A DNA stretch of 64,000 nt, taken from NCBI RefSeq assembly GCF_028372415.1, contig NW_027325148.1, positions 142,001-206,000 of the forward strand, written 5' to 3'. Under the pieces are notes generated by a model that saw only the letters and a program-made list of their open reading frames with translations, did not search any database and was not told the DNA's origin. Shown in pieces: positions 9,660 to 21,839 of this stretch. Every line of letters starts with the position of its first letter. The stretch's first letter is position 1. The position numbers were made by a program, and so were the translations under genes. This DNA is from Notamacropus eugenii. Taxonomy: Eukaryota; Chordata; Mammalia; Diprotodontia; Macropodidae.

Positions 9660-12435
9660 CTCCGTTTTTTTAATTAAAGTGTATTTATTTGTCTTTTTCA
9701 TCGTCAGTTCCACCCGGATATTTTAGTGTAATTTATTTTCCATTCTTTCATTAAGGGAAATTTCCCCAAGATTTAATATTTCCTAATTCTTTGAACATAC
9801 AAAGAATGGACTAGAAAAAGATGATAAAAATTGTAACGTGAAACTGTGAGGTGTTGCGTTTAAACGTTTGTTACTTAAAGCACAATACAAGTAACACTTT
9901 TTTAATGTGACCTTTTAAAATTTGAAAACACAGTAAAATTATACACTTCAAAATATAAAAAAAATAATAAAATTTTTTTACATTCAGCCTCTTTCTATAG
10001 TTATATTTGGGAAATTTCAAGTTTTGAATTTACTATCTTCTCCTATTTTAAACTAGTTACTGTTACTATCGAGAAGTTATCATCATTATACAGTGAAAAA
10101 AATAAAAAATTACAACAAATTCAGTGTAAGAAAAAACAAAGTTGTATAACAATCAAGGACAATCTTCTAGTAATTCACTAACATATAGTTCAGATATTCT
10201 AGTAAACAAAAAAACTACCGAAAGTTCTCATATAGTCTAGCGGTTAGGATTTCCGGTTTTTCAACTAGGCGGCCCGTGTTCGACTCCCGATAGGGGAACA
10301 CTTTTTTTTTTTTAACAAACAATGTTTTTATAGTAGAATTTCTTTATATTTTTCCCCACAGATTTTCATTACTGTATTTCATTATAATTCCTTTCCGTCA
10401 TGTTCCCTTATACTTAAGTTTACATATTCAAAAACATTTTTTCTAAAAATAAAAACTTCCTAACGAAACAAGTTCTTCAAAAAAATTTAAAAAACTTTGA
10501 ACCACAAATTCCTTAAAATGTGATCCCATGCTTGTTTACCTGCCAAAGGCAAAAAAATCTTGTGTGTTCTAATGAAAGAACTGTTTCTTCAACAACATCT
10601 CTCTTAACATCACGCATTTACTTAGTCACGTGATTTTTAAACATTTATTTCCGGGTAACATCGAAAGTAAAGAGAAAACTTCTGGTTGAGACCCACATGA
10701 TGCTTCTCCGAGGTACATTTTCTTTTTCTTTATGGTGTTGTTTTTCTTTATAAATTACTGATGGTAAAGAATAATGCATTTTTAAATGAGGTATTCAAAT
10801 CCTACTTAGTCTCAACTGAAAAAACAAAATCATTTGTTCATTAATTAGCAAAAAAAAGAAACAAATACGCAACTTATATGCCCTTAAAATTCTGTTTATT
10901 TTTATACTTCTTAACTTTAAAATACACACAAAACAGCTAAGATAAAAATAAAATGTTTTAATTACAGTTTTGATGAGGAAACTGAATCTGACAAAATACT
11001 TTTTTTACAACTCACATCATGTAATTAAAACTACCACAAAAAGCAACAAATTACTTAAATCTGTAAGACAAAAAATATACAAATGCCAAACGAAAAACGG
11101 CCAAACTCTGCAGGTACAAAAATGCAAAAATAAAAAAATCCCATACCACAAAAACATAACATTTTAACAAATACACAACAAACAAATACTTATACACACA
11201 AAACATACAAATTGCAAATACCTTTAAAACATAAGAAATTACTAAAAATTAAAACAGCGTACTATAAAAAAAAGATGTCAGCTTCACTTTACAAATTCTA
11301 ACATTACAAAATTTTTTTACAAAATTATCCCTAACAAAAAAACTTCAAAATTTTTCTCAGGCATATTTTATACAATAGCTATAACCAATGATAACATTTG
11401 TGATTCCATATACCTGAACTTTTCTCACAAAAGAAAAAAAATTCCAAACTTAATATCAAAACTTTTAGTATATTAATTTTAAATATATTTTAGTAAAACT
11501 GGTAGTACCACTTGCTCTCTGCAAACATTATTTAAAACAAAAAATGTACACATATAACATTAAATATGGCACTCTACAACATAAGTTGCAAATCTGAGAA
11601 ATCAAAAATATTTAATTTTAAAAACTAATAAAGGATATTAAAAGTATTTATTTTACCCTAATCATATTAAAACAATAAAAAAAATTTTTTGAAGCTCAGA
11701 CTTCCACTTTCTGCTCTGTTTTCTTCTTGTTCCATACATACTAAACACTCACAGGAAACATAACTACATAAAACATTTTCATATTGGCAATTTCAGACAA
11801 AAACACTCAACTCCTTCCCTGTAGGTAAATGCACTTCATCACAATTCACTTAACATCACCTTGAATCATTGTTTTGCTCACAATACAAAATCATACACAA
11901 CTCATCTAACACCATTTCTACTCCTATATTTAATGTACTCTTTGATCTATTCATTTAATTCACCATGAGATTTCTTTCCAAGTTTCCAACATAATCATAT
12001 ACAATATTTCCCAATTGATGGCATCCCTTTCATTCCCACTTCTTGGCCACCACAAAAAGTTAAACTTGTATATGTGAGGTTTTTTTTGAATTTTATGATC
12101 CCTTTGAAATAGAAACCCACTTACTAACTGTGGGTTGAGACCTGCAGAAGCAGCCACTGCTGATTCACTGAGAGCAAACCGTACCTGAGTACCTTACATC
12201 TCCTAAGTTGTCAGAGATGGGAAAAATTTTAACCACAACATTTTCTTAGATATTTGATGTTAAATTTTTTTGGAGGAAAATGTTAGGAGAATTTGACTTA
12301 GATTCTTTTTGTATCGTACCATATTGTCCCTGCCACTTTGTAATATTCTTGATAGTAATAAATAAGAAATGGGTATGGAAAGAAAGATTGAATTCAGTTT
12401 TGCATCTGTTAAGTTTATAAGAAGAGATTTTTCAT
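9660..12435. other. Gene-free, AT-rich stretch with strong strand asymmetry
   Basis: Apart from the tRNA-like locus at 10226-10298 I see no gene. From about 9.85 to 11.9 kb the plus strand is strikingly poor in G (for example, one G in 60 bases at 11161-11220) and rich in A and C. Open frames such as 10970-11167 and 11960-12157 have no recognisable homology and look accidental. Confidence 0.6.
10226..10298 (+). tRNA. tRNA-Glu(UUC)-like locus, probably a degenerate copy
   Basis: The A-box region TAGTCTAGCGGTTAGGAT and B-box TGTTCGACTCC match vertebrate tRNA-Glu closely. A T-run suitable for Pol III termination starts at about 10302. Compared with the canonical gene as I recall it, the anticodon arm has one extra base and several changes, and the acceptor stem has at least one mismatch (A-G) and a wobble pair. 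It is therefore more likely a tRNA pseudogene or tRNA-derived locus than a working gene. Confidence 0.7.
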
Positions 12436-12439
12436 ATTT

Positions 12440-12660
12440 AAAGCACATAATATCTCAAGCATGGTGCCACTTGCTTTACAATTATTATTTCATTGTACTT
12501 TTGAACAACCGTTAGGGTTATGTACTGTATTATCCTCATTTTAGAAATGAAGAAACTGAAACAAACAGACATTGTGTCTTTTGCTCAGGGTCACAGAGTT
12601 TCACCCACATTTAAACATATCTTTCTGACTCCAAATTCTGCACTCTATCCAGCATAAGTT
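12440..12660 (+). mobile_element. MIR-like SINE
   Basis: Contains CTTTACAATTATTATTTCAT, then ATCCTCATTTTAGAAATGA and GCTCAGGGTCACAGAGTT, the standard order of MIR elements. Diverged. Confidence 0.6.
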
Positions 12661-12721
12661 CAACATATCCAATAACTACTTGAAGAAAACGAAAAGACAG
12701 ATTTATACTTTAGAACTGAGT

Positions 12722-12935
12722 AAATACAGTGATAGTTCTGGGGGCAGAAAGACATATTTCTGAAGTCAAATTTGACTTCAGATGCTTGCTAACTATGTGA
12801 CCGTGGGTGAGCCACTGAACTCTGTTTCCCTCAGTTTTGTAATCTATAAAATGAGCTGGAAAAGGAAATGGCCAAGAAAACTCCAAATTAAGTCACAGGA
12901 ACTAAAACTCAAGTGAAATGACTGAATAATAATAA
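12722..12935 (+). mobile_element. Marsupial tRNA-headed SINE with RTE-type tail
   Basis: The tRNA-derived half contains AACTATGTGACCGTGGGTGA. It is followed by CCCTCAGTTTTGTAATCTAT and an RTE-like tail with CTGGAAAAGGAAATGGCCAA. The same family occurs at 17022, 31862 and, reversed, at 54735. Confidence 0.7.
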
Positions 12936-13129
12936 ATACAGATTTAAATTTAAATTGCTGATTAGCATTTTAGAAAAGTTAGATATGCTATACTTCTAGA
13001 TAACATTCATTGAAAACAGAAATTAGTGTGCCTATTTTTATGCTAGGCATAAAATGTTTCAAGAATTGAACATGTATTAGGGTATTAAAATCTTAAACAA
13101 ATTTAGAAAAGCTGTAATATTAAATGCAT

Positions 13130-13245
13130 CATTTAATCATTTCTCATAATACAATAGTATTTCATCACATTTAAACAGCATAGTTCATATACTTTCCAAT
13201 TGATGGACATTACCTGACTTTCCAATTCTTCTGTGAACGTCTGTG
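13130..13245 (-). mobile_element. L1 3' UTR fragment
   Basis: ATACAATAGTATTTCATCAC and CCAATTGATGGACATTACCT are typical of reverse-oriented marsupial L1 3' ends, shared with about 24060 and, in the other orientation, about 32540. Short and diverged. Confidence 0.6.
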
Positions 13246-14204
13246 TGTCTTCTATGGTCATAAACTCATTTTTTAAAAATTACTTTAAAGACAAACAAAA
13301 GAGTATTAATGTGTCATAAGGAGTTTAGTGGGAGTGTGGTAGAAATAAGTGACAATCATTGGCAATATGGAGATTCCAATTTAACAGAAGAATAAACTAT
13401 TGAGCACTTAATGAATAGAAGAAAACTTTTATTCACATTCTATATATATTTTTTTCATGTACCATTTATGGCTCTTTGAAAAAAGGAACCTGATGTTATT
13501 AGTTACAGAATTTAGCATGTATAACATTAAGCCATTTTTGTTAGAATTTACAGTTAAAGAAAATGTTTCTCTAAGTTCTTCACAATTAAAAGCAAATAAA
13601 ATCATAAAAAAGAAAGTAAAGATAAAAGGGAAAAAAATCTTTTAAATTATTGTATGAATACATTTTGAGGTCAGGGTTTATATACTTTTCTTTCATGATT
13701 AACAAGAGTTGGAACTTCATTTCTTGTTTTGTTGATTGGTGAGGCTTAAGAATGTAAAAAAGAAAAAGTGAAATTTAGGTTATGGTTAAAAATGAATTGT
13801 ACATATATTTTTGTATGACAAACTGGTTATTGAACTTTTAGTATCATATCCCTGCATGTACCCATTTTTTGAAACAGGTAATGTACATAGGGTACAGAAT
13901 GATATATATGTTTTTGTACAATTGAAAAAAATTCCTATATTGACCAAGTGTCTTTTTTTAAAAAGTACATTCTTTTCTATATGTCCATACAGTTTAACTT
14001 TTAAAAGTAGTTGAAAAGGAAACTGCCCGTAATAGAATTTTTATTTGTTTATAATTTTAATTTGGGTCTTGTTTTTATTATTAATTGCTGGTCTAGAATT
14101 CCATTTTTAATTTAGTAAATGTGGTGTTGTTTTGATGCCAATAAATCTTTTGGAAATACTAATTTTATCAACATGATAGCTTTAGAGTATGGTTTGCTAT
14201 TTTT

Positions 14205-14345
14205 CCTGCTCATTTTGTACATGGGGAAACTAAGGCAAATAGGGTGATTTGTGATTTGTGTAGAGTAACACAACTGCTAAAGGTTTGGGGTGCAGTTCGA
14301 ACTCAGGTCCTCCTGTTTATTCCAGGCGACTTTATTCATTGTTTT
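14205..14345 (+). mobile_element. MIR-like SINE
   Basis: GGGGAAACTAAGGCAAATAG, then AGTAACACAACTGCTAAAGG and TTCGAACTCAGGTCCTCCTG. This is a MIR-type arrangement just upstream of the HMGB3 promoter. Confidence 0.6.
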
Positions 14346-14734
14346 AGTAGTTTCATTATTTTGTTGGTCAGTGAGTTCTTAAAATTGTAAAGGAGTATGA
14401 GTATCATTATTGTAGGTTTTTTCTTTTAGCTTTTGGTTCAAATGTTATAATTTTTATTTTCAGTTTCAGCTTTCGTTTTCATTTTTCTATAAGAGCTAGC
14501 ATTCAGCATGTAATTTTGTAGTTTTATTAAAGTGTTGTTTGTGTGATAAAACTTTTTGAATTATGTTTTTTTACTAATATTAATTCATTTGGTCTGCTAT
14601 TTCTTGTGTTTGTGGGTATGTTTTTTGGAATATCAGATGGTTTTGTTTCGCGTTTTCAGGCGGGTTGTTTAATTCAAATAATTTTTATTGCTGAGATCCA
14701 ATCATCGACTGTGTCTGTTTTATTATGTGGCCAA

Positions 14735-14874
14735 TGGTAGCTCAAAGAGGCTATTTTAACTGTAGTGCCTGTTAGCCAATCACGAGGCTCTCGCGTACTC
14801 TGGTATCGCGAGAATTACGGAATTTTTTAGCCTCTCGTTGTGCCCTGTGTTATACAGAGTAGCGAACAATACAG
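14735..14874 (+). promoter_or_regulatory. HMGB3 CpG promoter and noncoding exon 1
   Basis: A CpG-containing patch in AT-rich DNA. It has CCAAT boxes (GGCCAATGG near 14730 and AGCCAATCACG near 14774) and a TATCGCGAGA element near 14806-14815, close to the TCTCGCGAGA promoter motif. It ends in a splice donor, ACAG|GTACGT, at 14874/14875. This fits a noncoding first exon spliced to the ATG exon at 16736. The exact start site is not visible. Confidence 0.65.
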
Positions 14875-16748
14875 GTACGTTTTTTCGCTCCGCCTGCTTC
14901 TGTCGCACTTTGGTCTGATTTCCTGGCTGCATTCACATATTGTGTTATAACCCTTTACCTTTTTTAGTCTACTCTTGCTCTAAATTTTCTTTCATTTAAT
15001 TTTTTTACCTTTTGCTTTATTATACTTTTTTGCATGAAGACTAAAATTTGCATTCAGTTATTTTGCATTACTAAACTTAAGATTCGTTTATTTTAATATG
15101 AAAAGTTGTATTCAGTAAAATATTCTATGTATTCTATGGTGCAAGAAAACAAGGTAAAATATTAATATTTTTGAAGATAGATAAAATTTAAAGACAATTT
15201 TCGAAAAAATAATGGAAATTTTCAAATAGATTTCCAACTGAAATTATCTTTGCTGTTACATTTCATGCTGTCACAATTTTTTGTTTCAAAAATCGATGTT
15301 AAAACGTTTAGACAAATTGAGAAAGAAAAATTTGCAAATTCAAATCAGTGGAAATTTGTATTTTTACCTTAAATATCGATCATATTCAAGATTATACCCC
15401 AGATTCTTTACTTAGTCGTTTATGCAAATGAAAAGTGTGATTTAATCCATATGTTCATTTCTTTCTTATATCGAAATTTAAAACTATTTAAATTATAAAT
15501 TCTGTAATATATTTCGAATTGACTTATGTCTAAACTATCCTTCGTTGGTTAATTTCCATCCCCTTTCTTTACTTCAATTCTTAATGGCTGAAAAGGGAGG
15601 CTTTGTTAATGTAGTGTAATAAAACTAATATTTTGTCACCTAAAACCCTATCCTAAAACTAAACCTCAAAAACCCTTTTGGAAATCTCTGAATTTTTAAA
15701 TATATTCTAAAGATAATTTACCACCAACCATCAAACACAAATTTCTAGGGGGAGGAGTGTGGCTTTGTTAGCCAGTATGAGAAGCCATTTTAGTTAAACA
15801 CCGCAGCCCTGAGCCAGAAAAGCAGTACACTGGTTTTATTTATATTTACCTTTAAAATTAAAATTCTTTATCCTTTACTCATACTCACAAAATTATTTAC
15901 CTTTTAAAAATGTTTCTATTAAAATACTCAATTGAAATATTAAACATTTTACTTAATATGTAAAAAAAAATTTTGCATGCCTTTAATTGTGCACATATAC
16001 TTTCTCAGTACATAGCATGTTATCAAAAAAAATTTGATTCATGCTTTAAATATATATGTGTAATATATAATTGCATATGTACTTATTACATATTCAGATT
16101 GAATGAAATAAAATTTATTACATAGTCAAAATAAAAAAACCATAAAAGTTTTCATTATGAAATTAAAACAAAAAATAAAAATTGATATATTAAAAATGAA
16201 ACGATTTGAAAATAACTTTTTTTGCTTTTCAAAATAAATGGGTTTACAAGTTGAATGAACTGTTTCCTTTATGTGAAAATTTACCCTATAATCAAACTTT
16301 TATACTAACAAGAAACTAGAATCAGTTTATTTTTTTAAAATAATTCTAAAAACCCTTACTACAAAAACTTCTTTAAACATTGCTAAATTGTATTAGAACA
16401 GTAGGTGCCTTAGGGTTTACAGTAGTATATATGGAGTCAAAACAACCTCAGTTCATCTTCCTCATGTGTAAAATGACAATAATAATATCCTCTGTTGTTA
16501 ACATCAATTAAGACAGATATCTGTACAACATTTAGTACAGAACTTGGCACATACTAAGAAATATATTTTATAATTCCTATCGTCTTAAAATAATTATCCT
16601 AAGATAAACTTATAACCTAAAAAACAAACTTTCAAAATATTTAAAAAGTTGACTGTCTTAGAATTGCTTATAGTTTTTCCCCCCAAAATAAATGTTTTCA
16701 GGTTTTTTTACATTCATGATTATCTTTATTTCTAGCTACACACTAGAG

Positions 16749-19700
16749 ATGGCTAAAGGTGACCCAAAGAAACCAAAAGGCAAAATGTCTGCTTATGCTT
16801 TCTTTGTACAAACATGCCGTGAGGAACACAAAAAAAAAAATCCAGAAGTTCCTGTCAACTTTGCAGAATTTTCAAAGAAGTGTTCAGAAAGATGGAAGGT
16901 AAAAATTCTTTATATTTAATTGAATTCCTGTTTCTATCTGAAAATCTGTATTTCGTTATTTTTCGTTGTTTCCCCACTGACAATAATGATCTACTTTTTA
17001 AAAGGTAAGTGTTTGACACAGTTGATAAACATGCTGGGATGGAAATCAGGAACACCTGAGTTCAAATCCAGCACCACTTGCTATCTTTGTGACCTTGGGC
17101 AAATCACTGTAACCCTATTGTCCACATATTCTTCATATATAAAATGAACTGGAGAACAAAATGACAACAATCTTTTGCAAGAAAACCACACATAAGGTCA
17201 CAGAGAGTCAAACATGAATGAAAACTTAGTAAACCACAAAAACTTTTCAAAAGCACTCATTTAAAAGAATCAGAACTTCATAATTTAATAAGTCCAAGCT
17301 TAGCTAAGCAAAATAGAATTTTTATTTTTATTTCACAATGACTATCGATGTACTCAGGACTTGTGTTACAAGGTTGCTTAGCACATTCACTTAAGTGGTA
17401 CCTTTAACATAAACATTTTAAAATATGCAGATATTTTCAGTGAAATAATACATTTGGTTTATTTTCAGAATGTTCAAAAATGTTAAACAATTCTAATTGT
17501 TAAAGAAACTAGTTAAAGATAAAGAACCTGGTGCCAGTGTTTCTTTATTTGAAGTAATACACCAAAATCCTTACATATTCAAAAAATATTCAATTTATTG
17601 TTGTAAAGAAGGGACTATTAAAAAAATGATGCACAATCTGACAATATGCAGATACCAAAAGGTTTCCATTAAAAATAAGCATATAGTATGCCTTCAAATT
17701 TAGACAATGGTTAGATAAAATAATAATGAAATTTTTTAAATTTTGATTTTTTTTTTAATTAAAGAATATGTCTGGAAAGGAAAAATCCAAGTTTGATGAA
17801 ATGGCAAAGGCTGATAAGTTGCGGTACGACAGAGAGATGAAGGATTATGGACCAGCTAAAGGAGGGAAAAAAAAAAAGGATCCTAATGCTCCCAAACGGC
17901 CCCCGTAAGTAAAACTTCTCTCTCCAAGGAAAATATTAAATTATTTTTTTGTTCTCTTATGAAAACATAACTTTTATGTTTCTCAGAAAGGAAAATTTGC
18001 TTTGTACCTTTAGAGTTTAGTATACGCAGAAAAATATCCTCTGAAATCCAATATATATATATTTTTTTACTTTAAATTTGGGGCCTCTTAAAATTAACCT
18101 TTAAGTTGTACATCACCTGGGTTTTTAAAAAAGAAAAAAAAATCTTAAATTTTGTCAGGAGTCAGATAACTAAAATCATTATCTATGACTTTCTCCAAGG
18201 TCTGGCTTCTTCCTATTCTGTTCAGAATTTCGCCCCAAGATAAAATCTACAAATCCTGGAATATCCATTGGGGATGTAGCAAAAAAACTTGGTGAGATGT
18301 GGAATAATCTGAGTGACAGTGAAAAGCAGCCATATAACAATAAGGCAGCAAAACTGAAGGAAAAGTATGAAAAGGTAAGTTAAATATCATGAGATAACCT
18401 TGTAACATATTTTCCAAAAAAATTAGTATCTTCTTGTCATCTGTCACATCTGGCCTTATGTCTCATTGAAACCTTAAATTTTTCTACTCTTTTGTTTATC
18501 CTTTCATTGCCTTCTTAAGCTAATACCCCTTAATTAATTATCTTTATTATTATTTATCTTTTTCATTCCTGTTCAGCCAATTGTACTAAACCTTCTTTAC
18601 ATTAGTTATTGACAGGCCTTCACATCTCCTGCTTTCATTTGCTCTTATACTTTTTAAAAAATTATTGATGCCTTTTATTTTTATTTTATCCTGATGATTT
18701 GAGTATTTGAGAGTTAAATGGACCAACAGAATATTCCCATATTTTGCTTAAAGACTTAAGTGAGGGTGAACACCACTACATACTTTTTAAGAAACTTTTT
18801 TTCCTGACAACTTTCTTAGAGTCCTTTTCCTCATTTGACACTGGTTCAGATACTTGAAAAATGTTATCATTTTTCCCTCCAATTATCTTTTTTTTTCTAA
18901 GTTTAATACAGCAATTCCTTCATATGATATTGCTTTAAGGCCTTTCAGAGTCCTTTTTAAACTATGATGACTGTAATTGAAAATTCCAAGAAATACTCCC
19001 TCTTCTCTCTTTATATATTATCAAGATTGCTGTAAATCTTTGAAGAACAATTTCTTATGTCTTGTACTTATGTTGACATTTTTGTGTCCAAGTTTGATAT
19101 TTTCCATTTAACTTTGTAAGATTATTATAATCTGTCAAGATCCCTTTGGATCTGACATTTCTTCCTCTATATTTGCTACCTGCAGTTGTGTTGAGAATAT
19201 CATAAGTCCTTGTTTAAATATAGACAATTTACCTTTGAGTTCACACATCCAATCTGTATATTTCCATTTCCTCAACTATAAAATTGGTATAACATTAACA
19301 CTTATTTCTCAGTGTTGAGAATAAAATGAGATAATATTCAGTGAGTGCCCAGTATTTGCATTGACTCCTTTTCCATTCAGTCCATTCTCTGCCCCAACTT
19401 TCTTACCTTTTTTCAAAGCAATTTTTATTCCTTCATAGACATTAAAAATAATTTAATGTTTCTGCATTTTGGTGAGATTTATAGTAGTTTCTGTAAATTA
19501 GCATGTGCAATTGAGAAACAGAAATATCCTTTTGTATTCCCATTCTGTATTATCCATAGCTCTGATTTTTCTAAATTTTATAATGTATTCAGTTTTTATT
19601 GTTTATTTTATTCTTGCATTCATCTAGTCCTGAGAAAAGTAAATTGAGGTCCCTCACTGTATTTTAAAATGTACCATTTTACTGTATTTTCTACTGTAAT

Positions 19701-21626
19701 TCATTTTAACTTTCCCTTCAAGTATTTGTGTGCTCTGCAATTCAGTATTGACATTAATTTTCTGTGGTACGTTTTGTTCAAATATAGTGCTGATCTCTTT
19801 TAATTACATCTATTTTTGCTTTTTTTTTCCAGAAAACTTAATTATTAATTATTAATTACTCTTCCTGCTTTTCTTAATGTCACTTGAAACATAATTTGCT
19901 TCACCAAATTATATGTATGTCCATGAGTATTTCTGTTTATATATATATATAATATACTAAATTATATATAATATATATTATAAATGGATAATTACAGCTG
20001 ATAAGTGATTATAATTCAAGGCACTCAAGGCAATGATTATTGATCTTTCACATTTCAGCTCCTAAGTTTCAATTTCAGAGTTTCTGTGTAACTGTTTTTT
20101 TCATCAGGAGTACTTGAAATACTCTGTTTCATCAGAAGTTCATTCCCCTTGCCTTGCCTACCTCACACAACCAGAAAATGTAGCATTATAACAGTCATTT
20201 TTGCTGTATAGGCTCTTCTTGGCTGTAAATCCACATCCTTTGCCTTCTGGAATACTGTATTTCAGATTCTCTGCTCTTTTGTAGTGGTGAGCCTGACTGC
20301 AGTTCCTCAGTACTTGAATTGTTGCTTCCTTGATGCTTGCATAGTCTTTTGTTGATCTGGACACTCTAGATTCTGGCTGTTACTCATGTAGCTTCTTGGA
20401 TTTTCTTTTAGGAAATGACCAATGGATTCTTTCTATTTCCATTTTGCACTTAGGTTCTCAGAGATCTGTTATGCCATGATCTGAAGGACAGGCCTGGAAT
20501 CTGCAAGCTTTTGGTGTCCCCAGATCTAGAACAGTCTGTGATTGCTGCCCTTGGTTGTGAGCTCCTGGCCTAGATAGACTGTTGCTGGACTCTCCCTTTA
20601 GCAGGCAGCTAGGGAACTCTGTAGGGTCAGAGCAGAACTGTATCCTTCCCTTTGGACAGGAATGTTTGCCCTACTTATTCCTCCGCAGGCTTGAATAGAT
20701 GCTAGAAGGGAGACCCTGCTTTGAATCTGTGATCCAACCAACATTGTTGCTGCTGCTGCTGCTGGTTCTACCAGGAGGTTCTACCTTCTATACCCAAGAA
20801 CACTATGTTATAGGAAGTGCCCTTTCTCAGTCTATTCTGCTTCTACAACATATGTTTTCTCTAGTATCTCTTCCCTCCATTGTCTAACCTGCCAAATTCT
20901 TTCTTCCCTACTAGAAACACAGCTTGATCCCCTTCATCCTGTAAAAAAAATCTCTTACTATCTATATATATATATCTTGCTAGACCTACTCAATAATACT
21001 TTGTACATCCCTCTTGCAGTTAAATTGCCTTCAAAAGAATTAGCTGTACTCCATATGTCTGCTTACTTTTGTATTGCTCACTTGCAACCTTACAATTCCA
21101 TGAAGACTTCTCTCTCTAAAGTTATTAGCTCTGTTTTTGCCAGATCTCATGAGCATATCTCAGTTCTTGTTTTTGTTGACCTTTAAAACCTTTGAATATA
21201 TAGTTCTTGAAGGCAAGGGTAGTTTTACTTTTGTTTTAGTATTCCTACTACAGCATTGAACACATAATAAATGCTTGTTGATTTATTGAATACTCTTTTC
21301 ATCATTTTTAACTTGGAAGTAGTCCATATTTTTCCCAATGGAAAAAGCATTTTTAGTTTGAACATTTTAATTCTACAAAAAACATTAATTATATTACTAA
21401 ATATTAAATTAAATATTGAATCCATATTACTTTCTACATAGATTTCTGTCTGGTTATTTGACAGGTAATTCTTTAATTACTTCTCAAACAGGATGTTGCT
21501 GATTATAAGTCCAAAGGAAAGTTTGATAGTGCAAAGGGAACAGCTAAAGCTTCCCGGAAAAAGGTAGAGGAGGAAGAGGAGGAAGAGGAAGAAGAAGATG
21601 ACGAAGATGACGAAGATGATGAATAA
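16749..21626 (+). CDS. HMGB3: HMGB3, high mobility group box protein 3, complete
   Basis: Chromatin-bending nuclear protein with two HMG boxes. Coding exons: 16749-16898, 17765-17904, 18200-18374, 21492-21626. All borders are AG/GT and phases fit, giving 199 aa (human is 200). Box A (about residues 9-79) opens with [15 protein letters not shown] and keeps the redox pair Cys23/Cys45. Box B (about 93-161) starts after [13 protein letters not shown]. An acidic tail of Glu then Asp/Glu ends at the stop, 21624-21626. Against human HMGB3 as I recall it, changes include T51[13 protein letters not shown] in box B and GTAKASRKK in the linker, more than expected for a conserved X-linked protein. Introns are retained, so it is not one of the many processed HMGB pseudogenes. 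A Y gametologue (HMGB3Y) is the favoured reading. Confidence 0.94.
17022..17240 (+). mobile_element. Marsupial tRNA-headed SINE with RTE-type tail (HMGB3 intron)
   Basis: Contains GAGTTCAAATCCAGCACCAC, TTTGTGACCTTGGGCAAATC and the tail ATAAAATGAACTGGAGAACA...GGTCACAGAGAGTCAAACATG. Same family as 12722 and 31862. It is diverged but nearly full length. Confidence 0.75.
18375..21491 (+). other. HMGB3 last intron
   Basis: A 3.1-kb intron, AT-rich, with a TA microsatellite near 19940-19975. Its main content is the duplicated L1-like segment at 20067-20862 and a short dispersed repeat end near 21180-21290. No nested gene is seen; the short frames are unsupported. Confidence 0.7.
20067..20862 (-). 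repeat. Copy 1 of a near-identical duplicated L1-like segment
   Basis: Bases from about 20073 to 20760 match 34417-35101 with no difference that I could find, at a constant offset of 14344. Copy 1 then has about 40 extra bases (near 20761-20800), about 40 matching bases with two differences, and loses homology near 20862. The reverse strand resembles marsupial L1 5' UTR plus part of ORF1 (compare 25190-25480), with an internal deletion. No poly(A) or target duplication marks either end. Confidence 0.85.
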
Positions 21627-21833
21627 AACTATATTATTTGTCTTAAATACCATAGAGTTGGGGAAACACTAAAGCACCTTTATTGATACAGTGTCAATAT
21701 ATTTGTACCATTTAACTTTTAAAATTGGAAACAAGTGTTCTAGACACTTTACCTGGTTTATATGTTACAGGTATAGGTGTTATGAGCACCTTTAAACTGT
21801 ATCAAAGTTGTACATATTTCCAAACATTTTTAA

Positions 21834-21839
21834 AATAAA
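21834..21839 (+). promoter_or_regulatory. HMGB3 poly(A) signal (proximal)
   Basis: AATAAA about 210 bp after the stop codon. A second AATAAA near 22500 could serve a longer 3' UTR. Confidence 0.6.

Noticed and set aside
10970-11167. Lys/Asn/Thr-rich frame in the G-poor tract
   Set aside because: Composition alone explains the lack of stops; no start context, splice sites or homology.
16692-16919. 75-codon frame starting at 16692, upstream of the HMGB3 ATG
   Set aside because: Its first 19 codons are intron sequence ahead of the acceptor at 16735/16736. The true HMGB3 start is the ATG at 16749.
20158-20364. Identical 68-codon frames here and at 34502-34708, considered as a small duplicated gene
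   Set aside because: The frame lies in a reverse L1 ORF1-like segment and has no independent start context; the identity comes from the DNA duplication.
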